From Methanosphaera sp. (GTDB taxonomy: Archaea > Methanobacteriota > Methanobacteria > Methanobacteriales > Methanobacteriaceae), in assembly GCA_013330915.1 (NCBI GenBank), contig DUHK01000084.1:1-12541 (forward strand): 12,541 bases of DNA, read 5' to 3'. Each line of letters starts with the position of its first letter. Positions within the stretch are counted from its first letter, which is position 1. The translations under genes and the position numbers were made by a program. Below the pieces are notes generated by a model that was not told the DNA's origin, ran no database searches, and saw only the letters and a program-made list of their open reading frames with translations. This document shows positions 6,895-12,541 of the stretch, piece after piece.

Positions 6895-9042
6895 ATGATT
6901 GAAAGATTTGGAAAGAATTTTACCAGAATGTTTAAATCGTTAGTTTTCCTATTTTTAGAAGTGTTGATTTTTTATTTCATCATCGAACATGTTGGTGGAA
7001 TGGTAATTCCTGATTTTACGACAGCTATTGTTATAATTGCCTTACTATCAATCATCAATGCAATAATATGGCCTGTTGTATCATATATTTCCCTTAGATT
7101 CATAGTATTCACATTGGGATTCGGATCGTTTTTGATAAACGGAATTACCTTGTATGCAATAAGTTTATTCATTCCTGGCGTTTACATAAACGGAATTTCA
7201 TTATTTTCAATACCTCTTTTGCTGGCATTAATAAATTCATTCCTTTCAATACTTCTGGGAATAGATGAGGATTCAACATATTATCGTTATGTTCTAAAAA
7301 GGGAATTAAAGGGAAGGAAGGTTAATGATGATCCATCTTACATATTCCTGGAAATAGATGGTCTGGCATATGACATTCTTATGGAAGCCCTTGATGAAGG
7401 GGTCATGCCATTTTTAAAGCAAATGCTTGAAAACGGCACTCATAAGATAATGGAATGGGAAACTGATCTTTCAAGTCAAACAAGTTCTTCACAGGCAGGT
7501 ATACTTCATGGAAACAATTCCAACATTCCTGCATTCCGATGGGTTGAAAAGGAAAACAACAACAGAATAGTCTCATCCAACTCATTATCCGGAGCACCAT
7601 TAATTGAAAAAATGGTTTCCAACGGCAGGGGATTGCTCTCAAATAAGGGGGCTAGTAGAAGTAACCTGTTCTCTGGGGATGCAAAGGAGTATGTGTTAAC
7701 ATACAGTAAATTCACAAGATTGTCCGAATTTTACAGTACTGCATGGTATTATCTGTATTCCACACCTTATGTGATTGCAAGAATTCTTGTACTTTTCATA
7801 GTTGACATGATACATGAACTGTATTCAAGAGTCTATCACTTTGTAAAAAACATTAAACCGTCTATTAAAAGGGGATTGTTTTATTATGTGGCACGTAGTG
7901 GTGCTAACGTTGTGATGAGGGAAGCAACAACATTCATATTGATTGGGGACATTTATTCAGAAAGATATAATGCAATATATGCTACGTATATGGGATATGA
8001 TGAAATAGCACACCATTCAGGTATAAGGGATAAGGATTCATTCACCGCATTAAAAAAAATAGATAAAGACTTCAGACGATTACATAAGGCAGCAGAAGAA
8101 TCAAACAGGGAATACAAATTCATCATTTTATCAGACCACGGTCAATCCGGTGGTCCAACCTTTAAACAAAAGTACGGATTGACATTGGAGGATCTTGTAA
8201 AGAAATACTTGCCCGAAAACATAACCATACACAGTATACTCTATTCAAATGATGATCACTTTGCAGAAAGATTCAAACTCAGGTCATTAACCAAAGAAAA
8301 CAAGGAAAAAATAACACAAAAAGTTGATGATACAAGGGAAAAAATAGGGGACAAGATAGATGTAGCACGTACTAAGGTAAAAAAGGTTAAAAACAAGGCT
8401 TATGACAAAAGAATCATTAAAGAAGTAAAGGAAAAAAGAGAGTATATCAAAGAAAAAGATCCCGTGATGGTAAGGTTACAAAAATTGTCCGACAAATATG
8501 AAATAGGATTGAATATAACCAACGATGAAGTTGTTAAACAGGGAACTGCTCAAACGTTTGTACTGGCATCGGGTAATCTGGGATTAATATACTTTACCGA
8601 CTGGCCAAAGAGATTAAGTTACGAACAGATTGAGGATGCATTTCCGGGTTTGATTGAAGGACTGGCTTCACATGAAGGAATAGGATTTGTAATGGTCAAA
8701 TCAAGTTTACTTGGAACAATCGTTCTCTCCGATGACAACATTTACTATATGGATGATGACCAATACGACGGTGAAAGATTCCTTGAAAAATATGGTAAAA
8801 ACATAACCAAACACCTTAAAAGAACTGATGCTTTTGATCACGTACCTGATATTCTCGTAAACAGTGCTTATGATTCCCAAAAAGATGAGGTTTATGCGTT
8901 TGAAGAACTGATTGGAAGTCATGGTGGTGCGGGAGGTACACAACAAAGACCATTCATAATGTACCCATGCGACTGGAAAAATAATAAAAAGATTGTGGGG
9001 GCTGAAAACGTTTATAAATTCTTTAAAAAAGAGATGAAATAA
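6895..9042 (+). CDS. Phage-holin-4-like membrane domain fused to an alkaline-phosphatase-superfamily domain
   Basis: A 715-residue protein starting at ATG behind GGAGGT (6882-6887). Residues 14-122 form about four membrane helices that resemble the holin superfamily IV domain (IINAIIWPVVSYISLRF, then FTLGFGSFLINGITLY and IPGVYINGISL). Residues 148-690 resemble type I phosphodiesterase/alkaline phosphatase enzymes. All seven expected metal and nucleophile positions can be proposed: D155 (EIDG), T196 (SSQTSSSQAGILHG), D369 and H373 (GYDEIAHHSG), D414 and H415 (ILSDHGQS) and H676 (GSHGGAGG). A hydrophobic stretch at 291-305 lies inside the catalytic domain. Residues 465-523 are a very lysine/glutamate-rich, probably coiled-coil insertion. 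Positive charges flank both the N-terminus and the segment after helix 4 (RYVLKRELKGRK), which suggests a cytoplasmic catalytic domain. Substrate is unknown; a lipid-linked or nucleotide phosphate is possible. It ends 10 bp from a convergent gene. Confidence 0.82.
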   Translation: MIERFGKNFTRMFKSLVFLFLEVLIFYFIIEHVGGMVIPDFTTAIVIIALLSIINAIIWPVVSYISLRFIVFTLGFGSFLINGITLYAISLFIPGVYINGISLFSIPLLLALINSFLSILLGIDEDSTYYRYVLKRELKGRKVNDDPSYIFLEIDGLAYDILMEALDEGVMPFLKQMLENGTHKIMEWETDLSSQTSSSQAGILHGNNSNIPAFRWVEKENNNRIVSSNSLSGAPLIEKMVSNGRGLLSNKGASRSNLFSGDAKEYVLTYSKFTRLSEFYSTAWYYLYSTPYVIARILVLFIVDMIHELYSRVYHFVKNIKPSIKRGLFYYVARSGANVVMREATTFILIGDIYSERYNAIYATYMGYDEIAHHSGIRDKDSFTALKKIDKDFRRLHKAAEESNREYKFIILSDHGQSGGPTFKQKYGLTLEDLVKKYLPENITIHSILYSNDDHFAERFKLRSLTKENKEKITQKVDDTREKIGDKIDVARTKVKKVKNKAYDKRIIKEVKEKREYIKEKDPVMVRLQKLSDKYEIGLNITNDEVVKQGTAQTFVLASGNLGLIYFTDWPKRLSYEQIEDAFPGLIEGLASHEGIGFVMVKSSLLGTIVLSDDNIYYMDDDQYDGERFLEKYGKNITKHLKRTDAFDHVPDILVNSAYDSQKDEVYAFEELIGSHGGAGGTQQRPFIMYPCDWKNNKKIVGAENVYKFFKKEMK

Positions 9043-9052
9043 AGATTTCCCT

Positions 9053-9754
9053 TTAACTTATTTTTTCACATTTAAGTATTTCTTCAGGGTGGAATAATGT
9101 TGTTACATTTTCTATTTTCTCTAATTTTCTTGTGTTGTCGGCATCTATTTTTCTAATGTATAATTCAAATGTTTCATCAGTGATTATGGCATCGTACATA
9201 CAACAACCTTCACATTCCATACAACGTATACATTTACTGGTATCTATTTCCGGAGGATTAATTGCCTTTGCAGGACAAATAGTTTTGGCCATGCACATTT
9301 TACATCTTTTACAGATTTCCTTGTCAATGCGTGGTGGCAAAGTTGTTTTAATCAATCCTTCCTTTTGATCCACAGGCACGATAATCAGAGGAATCTGTCC
9401 CTTGCCTGACTGGGCGACAACATTGGTAACAAGCGTGTCTGCAATTCCGTTTACTATTTTTGCAACACTATTTGCGGTGGTGGGTGAAATGATTATTAAG
9501 TCATACATGTCATAGGTCAACTTTCCGGATAAGGGGTATGAATATTTTTCATCACAATCAAAGACCATTTTATTGTTCTTGTTTCTTGTCATTATTTTTT
9601 CTATTTTCCTGTAATATCCATACTTTTTAATCACTTCCAATCCTGCATTGGAAAATATGATTGTCATTTCGTGTTTTTTTGATAACTTGTCAAGTACGTC
9701 TATACTTTCTTTCAACAGATGACCTGCACCTGTTATTCCCCACATTATCTTCAT
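9053..9754 (-). CDS. Archaeal flavoprotein (MJ0208/AfpA-DmrB-like) with C-terminal two-cluster ferredoxin domain
   Basis: Residues 1-135 resemble the UbiX/PPCDC-type flavoprotein fold: the N-terminal motif MKIMWGITGAGHLL, SNAGLEVI near 35 and ISPTTANSVAKIVNGIADTL near 89-108, which would bind FMN. Residues 145-190 are a ferredoxin domain with Cys148/151/154/160 and Cys175/178/181/185, enough for two [4Fe-4S] clusters. Relatives in methanogens and Archaeoglobus are described as iron-sulfur flavoproteins, and one branch reduces dihydromethanopterin to tetrahydromethanopterin. That role is plausible here but not proven. Start choice: ATG 9754 gives the family N-terminus and has AAGG nine bases upstream. 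ATG 9763 overlaps the upstream stop as ATGA and would add MKY; ATG 9802 would overlap the upstream gene by 43 bases. It is the last gene of a three-gene minus-strand cluster, translationally close to the phosphoesterase. Confidence 0.85.
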   Translation of the reverse strand: MKIMWGITGAGHLLKESIDVLDKLSKKHEMTIIFSNAGLEVIKKYGYYRKIEKIMTRNKNNKMVFDCDEKYSYPLSGKLTYDMYDLIIISPTTANSVAKIVNGIADTLVTNVVAQSGKGQIPLIIVPVDQKEGLIKTTLPPRIDKEICKRCKMCMAKTICPAKAINPPEIDTSKCIRCMECEGCCMYDAIITDETFELYIRKIDADNTRKLEKIENVTTLFHPEEILKCEKIS

Positions 9755-9759
9755 ATATT

Positions 9760-10596
9760 TCATCCTTTTTTTAGTATTATCTCTGTAATTTCTGGTGGAC
9801 AATTGATTCTGAACCAGAAGAGGTTCGTGCCTATTCCTCGATTGGTGTACTGAACCATATCTTCAACATGGTATTCTCCAGAAGGATATTTTCTAAAGTT
9901 TTTTCCACGAACAGGTGTTCTTAACTTTGGAACACTTATCTGTCCACCGTGACTGTGTCCCGATAGTTGCAGTATAAACGGTTTAAGTTTGCATGTGGTG
10001 TCGGCAAAGTCCGGTTCATGCACCAGCATGATTGCCGGAAAGTTATGGTCCAGTTTTTTCTCAATCTCTTCAATATCATCTTTTCCTTCTGTCACACAGT
10101 CAATGCCTGCAATCTGGAGTTTTTTGTTGTTTCTGTAAATGGTATATATTTCGTTTTCCAGGTTAATTATGTTGGAATTTTTTAAAACCGATTTAATTTC
10201 ATCCGGTTTTGTCCAGTAATCATGATTTCCCAGAACTGATAGTACAACGTCGCGGGCTTCCAGTTTTTTCAGACAAAACTCCAGATCTTCCAGATATCCG
10301 TCTGCCTGATAAGATACGTAATCTCCTGTTATGACTATGGCATCTGCTTTCAGGCCGTTGATTATTTCAACTACTCCTTCAAGCTTTTCTCTTGTAATCC
10401 ATTGTCCCATGTGTATGTCCGTGATGTGCACCAGTTTATACCCGTCAAATTCGTCATCTATTTTATCGCTTTCAATCATCAACGGAACAACTTCAAATGA
10501 ATCTTCCTTGAATTTTCCTTTATTTAACCTTTTTCTGGTTTTGTTCATAGCTGTCTGTACAATTTTCTTTGGTTTGTCCTGTTTTCTCTTTTTCAT
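9760..10596 (-). CDS. Calcineurin-like metallophosphoesterase (YkuE-like)
   Basis: A 278-residue member of the binuclear-metal phosphoesterase superfamily. All five motifs are intact: D60 and H62 (ITDIHMG), D92 (TGDYVS), N124 and H125 (GNHDYW), H193 (VHEPD) and H214/H216 (GHSHGGQ). The GHSHGGQ box and the TNRGIGT motif near 251 resemble YkuE-type enzymes, some of which in bacteria act on lipid-linked or nucleotide pyrophosphates. The natural substrate in this archaeon is unknown. The first 30 residues are extremely basic with no obvious membrane helix, so association with membrane or nucleic acid by charge is possible. ATG 10596 is supported by AGTGAT five bases upstream, even though this places the start 77 bases inside the DUF192 gene. 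Its stop overlaps an ATG of the following flavoprotein gene. Probably the middle gene of an operon. Confidence 0.9.
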   Translation of the reverse strand: MKKRKQDKPKKIVQTAMNKTRKRLNKGKFKEDSFEVVPLMIESDKIDDEFDGYKLVHITDIHMGQWITREKLEGVVEIINGLKADAIVITGDYVSYQADGYLEDLEFCLKKLEARDVVLSVLGNHDYWTKPDEIKSVLKNSNIINLENEIYTIYRNNKKLQIAGIDCVTEGKDDIEEIEKKLDHNFPAIMLVHEPDFADTTCKLKPFILQLSGHSHGGQISVPKLRTPVRGKNFRKYPSGEYHVEDMVQYTNRGIGTNLFWFRINCPPEITEIILKKG

Positions 10597-10957
10597 TTTT
10601 AATCACTACTTTGACCCCTTGTTTTAAGTTGTACTTTTCAATGCTATTTTCAGGTAATTCAATTATGTATTTTATATATCCATTCTTTGGTATATATAAT
10701 TTCCATGGTCTTAGTGTGACTAGCTCTTGAATAATATTTTCGTGGTTTACATATAAAACGTCTATTGTTGCTTTCATAAAGCAGGTATGAATACTTGATT
10801 TGTATCTGTTTGAATATTCTTGTTTGAATATCATTGCTGAGAAATTACTTTTTCCAATCAAACCGAATAATCTTTTCATAAAAGTATCGGCGTATGAAAC
10901 ATTCATTACTTCATAATTTTGTTCATAGTTTTCATTAATAAATTCTAAAATATACAT
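10520..10957 (-). CDS. DUF192-family protein
   Basis: The 145-residue product matches the DUF192 pattern: an early MKRLFGLIGKSNFSAMIF segment (residues 27-44), FMKATIDVLYVNHENII (60-76), a middle LRPWKLYIPK and a final IIELPENSIEKYNLKQGVKV (98-117). DUF192 proteins are small beta-rich proteins of unknown function, often exported in bacteria. Here there is no signal peptide, so it is probably cytoplasmic. Residues after about 120 are a lysine/glutamine-rich tail outside the domain, and this tail overlaps the start of the phosphoesterase gene in another frame by 77 bases. ATG 10957 has no Shine-Dalgarno site. Two TATA-like repeats lie 14-33 bases upstream, which suggests a leaderless or nearly leaderless transcript. 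It would be the first gene of the minus-strand operon. Confidence 0.8.
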   Translation of the reverse strand: MYILEFINENYEQNYEVMNVSYADTFMKRLFGLIGKSNFSAMIFKQEYSNRYKSSIHTCFMKATIDVLYVNHENIIQELVTLRPWKLYIPKNGYIKYIIELPENSIEKYNLKQGVKVVIKNEKEKTGQTKENCTDSYEQNQKKVK

Positions 10958-10970
10958 AATTATTAATAAT

Positions 10971-10990
10971 TTTTTATATTTTTTTATATT
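10971..10990 (-). promoter_or_regulatory. Tandem TATA-like promoter of the DUF192-phosphoesterase-flavoprotein operon
   Basis: On the minus strand AATATAAAAA occurs twice in perfect tandem (10990-10981 and 10980-10971). Counting about 25 bases from the outer copy places initiation close to the ATG at 10957, where no ribosome-binding site exists. The two facts fit a leaderless mRNA. Confidence 0.45.
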
Positions 10991-11043
10991 ATTAATATTG
11001 GATATTTGGGTTATTTCTAATTATTATTGAGCTAATTGAAAAA

Positions 11044-11085
11044 AAATATTAAATATTTGTTTATTAAATATATTATTAGTAATAA
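11044..11085. repeat. Two short AT palindromes upstream of mat
   Basis: AAATATT-A-AATATTT (11044-11058) and TTATTA-G-TAATAA (11073-11085) are perfect odd-centred palindromes, 28 bases apart centre to centre. The second ends four bases before the best TATA box for mat. They may be operator sites, but in nearly pure AT sequence short palindromes also arise by chance. Confidence 0.3.
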
Positions 11086-11088
11086 ATT

Positions 11089-11098
11089 TTTATAAATA
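11089..11098 (+). promoter_or_regulatory. TATA-box candidate for mat
   Basis: TTTATAAATA is the closest archaeal TATA match in the 245-bp divergent region. It predicts initiation near 11120 and a leader of about 80 bases. Other T/A runs, such as TATTTAAAATTT near 11125-11136, could be used instead. I see no gene or structured RNA in the rest of this spacer. Confidence 0.45.
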
Positions 11099-11192
11099 GT
11101 TTTATTGTAAATTAAACTTTAATGTATTTAAAATTTAAAACAATCATAATTTATTATTTTTAATTATTTCACTTTATTATTAAGAAAAAACT

Positions 11193-11197
11193 AGGTG
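11193..11197 (+). promoter_or_regulatory. Shine-Dalgarno site of mat
   Basis: AGGTG lies five bases before ATG 11203 and fits the archaeal consensus, supporting that start. Confidence 0.7.
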
Positions 11198-11202
11198 TAC
11201 AT

Positions 11203-12426
11203 ATGAGAAATATCAAAATTGAAAAATCAATTCAAAGACCAGTAGAACTAAATGAAATAGAAATCGTAGAAAGAAAAGGTATAGGTCACCCAGACAGTAT
11301 TAGTGATGGTATCGCCGAAGCAGTAAGTAGAGTATTATCCCAAACCTACAAAGACAAAGCAGGACATGTATTACACCACAATACCGATGAAGTACAAATA
11401 ACTGCAGGTGAATCAGACCCTAAATTCGGTGGCGGACAAATCATCAAACCTATAGAAATTCTATTAACAGGAAGGGCAGCAAACGAATTTACTCTACCAA
11501 ACGGTGAAACACATAAAGTGGGAGTAGACACAATTGCAATAGAAGCAGCAAAAACCTTCCTAAAAGATACCATAATAAACCTTGACGTAGAATACGGTAC
11601 AGTCGTGGAATGTAAAATTGGTGAAGGATCAGCTGACCTAAGAGATGTCTTCCAAAGACCAAATGAAATACCATCATCAAATGACACATCCTTCGGTGTA
11701 GGATTTGCACCGTTTTCAGAAACAGAAAATCTTGTTCTTAAAACAGAAGAACTATTAAACAGCAAAAGCTTCAAAAAACAACACCCATATGTTGGAGAAG
11801 ACATTAAAGTAATGGGATTACGTGAAAAAGACAACATAACCCTTACAATAGCAGCAGCATTCGTATCAAAATATGTTGACGACAGAGACGCATACTTAAG
11901 TGGTAAAGAAGAATTAATCAACATAGTAAAAGACTTAGCAGCAAAAACAACAGATTTAAATGTTGATACATTAATCAACACTGCTGACGATGAAAGCAAA
12001 AAAGACGAATCAGGATACTACCTCACAGTAACAGGTACCAGTGCAGAAATGGGAGATGACGGTTCTGTAGGAAGAGGAAACCGTGCAAACGGATTAATAA
12101 CACCAAACAGACCAATGAGTATGGAAGCAACAAGTGGTAAAAACCCAATCAACCACGTAGGAAAAATTTACAACTTACTTTCAAACGAAATTACAAGAGA
12201 AGTAGTCAGTGATGTAGAAGGTGTAAAAAACATAGACATGATTATACTCAGTCAAATAGGTAAACCAATCGACCAGCCAAGAACAGCAACAGCACACATC
12301 ACAACAGAAGAAGGATACTCAGTAGAAGATGTGGAAGAGGATGTAACAAGAATCATTGACAGATGGTTAGAAAACATAACTGACATCAAAGATTTCATGT
12401 TAGAAGGAAAACTCAGAACATTCTAG
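11203..12426 (+). CDS. mat: S-adenosylmethionine synthetase, archaeal type
   Basis: Makes S-adenosylmethionine from methionine and ATP, the methyl donor for RNA, protein and cofactor methylation. The 407-residue product has the archaeal length and belongs to the archaeal MAT family, which is very divergent from bacterial MetK. Visible motifs are ERKGIGHPDSISDGIAEAVS at residues 23-42 (ATP-site GHPD at 28-31), DEVQITAGESDPKFGGGQ near 62-79, IGEGSADLRDVF near 139-150, and the highly conserved TGTSAEMGDDGSVGRGNR at 277-294 followed by GLITPNRPMSMEATSGKNP to 315. All conserved blocks are present. The start ATG follows AGGTG. The gene is divergent from the DUF192 operon and ends in a hairpin terminator, so it is probably transcribed alone. 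Codon use resembles hdrA and glyA. Confidence 0.98.
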   Translation: MRNIKIEKSIQRPVELNEIEIVERKGIGHPDSISDGIAEAVSRVLSQTYKDKAGHVLHHNTDEVQITAGESDPKFGGGQIIKPIEILLTGRAANEFTLPNGETHKVGVDTIAIEAAKTFLKDTIINLDVEYGTVVECKIGEGSADLRDVFQRPNEIPSSNDTSFGVGFAPFSETENLVLKTEELLNSKSFKKQHPYVGEDIKVMGLREKDNITLTIAAAFVSKYVDDRDAYLSGKEELINIVKDLAAKTTDLNVDTLINTADDESKKDESGYYLTVTGTSAEMGDDGSVGRGNRANGLITPNRPMSMEATSGKNPINHVGKIYNLLSNEITREVVSDVEGVKNIDMIILSQIGKPIDQPRTATAHITTEEGYSVEDVEEDVTRIIDRWLENITDIKDFMLEGKLRTF

Positions 12427-12427
12427 A

Positions 12428-12463
12428 TATGGATATAAAATCCATAAACCACTATTTTTTTTT
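12428..12463 (+). terminator. Hairpin and T9 terminator of mat
   Basis: TATGGAT (12428-12434) and ATCCATA (12440-12446) form a perfect seven-pair stem with a five-base loop, starting one base behind the mat stop codon. Nine consecutive T follow at 12455-12463. This is a well-formed intrinsic terminator. Confidence 0.75.
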
Positions 12464-12541
12464 ATTCGGATTCAACCGTATTTTTACTTAAAAACTTTAA
12501 CATTATTCTATAAAATATTTTCATAATCAATTTCTTGATGG
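12462..12541 (-). CDS. Possible 3' end of an unidentified convergent gene
   Basis: On the minus strand one frame stays open from the window edge to a TAA at 12464-12462. It gives about 25 residues, ending KFLSKNTVESE after a basic, hydrophobic stretch (KKLIMKIFYRIML). The other two minus frames are closed by TGA or TAG. The position, convergent with mat and abutting its T tract, suits the end of a real gene. The segment is too short to identify and may be chance. Confidence 0.35.
   Translation of the reverse strand, partial: IKKLIMKIFYRIMLKFLSKNTVESE

Noticed and set aside
6895..7260. Holin-like segment as evidence of a prophage
   Set aside because: The domain is fused to a large enzyme, and no other phage gene, integrase or attachment repeat is visible nearby; holin superfamily IV domains also occur in ordinary chromosomal proteins.
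10958..11202. Very AT-rich divergent spacer as a replication origin
   Set aside because: I see no repeated origin recognition boxes with G-rich cores and no cdc6/orc1 gene nearby; AT content alone is explained by divergent promoters.
11346..11999. 217-residue open frame on the minus strand
   Set aside because: It is antisense to mat, which is certain. The serine-rich translation is typical of reversed lysine/leucine-rich coding DNA.

Overview
The window looks like a chromosomal segment of an AT-rich hydrogenotrophic or methyl-reducing methanogen of the order Methanobacteriales; Methanosphaera or a close relative is my best guess. The evidence is a full-length HdrA (heterodisulfide reductase subunit A), an archaeal-type S-adenosylmethionine synthetase, an archaeal RadA, a serine hydroxymethyltransferase of archaeal length, an archaeal flavoprotein-ferredoxin, and Shine-Dalgarno (SD) sites matching GGAGGTGAT. 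Start codons are often TTG directly behind a strong SD site (second transporter, HdrA, GlyA). The genus is inferred from base composition and gene content, not from a database match.

Layout from left to right. Positions 1-493 are the 3' half of radA. Positions 592-2513 hold two tandem paralogous AEC-family membrane transporters. After a 216-bp gap with a strong promoter-like region comes hdrA (2730-4685), closed by a clear hairpin terminator. A small four-helix SpoIIM/DUF95-like membrane protein follows (4824-5399), whose start codon is doubtful, then glyA (5548-6816). Positions 6895-9042 encode a 715-residue protein that joins a phage-holin-4-like membrane domain to an alkaline-phosphatase-superfamily domain. 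This is the most unusual protein here.

Three minus-strand genes read toward it: DUF192 protein, then metallophosphoesterase, then flavoprotein-ferredoxin (10957 down to 9053). They overlap or nearly touch and probably form one operon, read from an apparently leaderless promoter. Divergent from them is mat (11203-12426), with its own terminator. A short open frame on the minus strand at the right edge may be the end of a convergent gene.

How the genes relate: HdrA, GlyA and Mat are core energy and one-carbon enzymes (CoM-S-S-CoB reduction with ferredoxin, C1 transfer to tetrahydromethanopterin, methyl-donor synthesis). The flavoprotein-ferredoxin belongs to a family linked to methanopterin or flavin redox chemistry. 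The rest are housekeeping or uncharacterised membrane and phosphoesterase proteins. I see no transposon, CRISPR array, tRNA, rRNA or phage block, and no convincing new multi-gene system. The points worth checking are the holin-phosphatase fusion, a possible ATC start in the SpoIIM-like gene, palindromes abutting the hdrA and mat TATA boxes, a 77-bp out-of-frame gene overlap, and a 25-nt identity between the diverged transporter paralogues.
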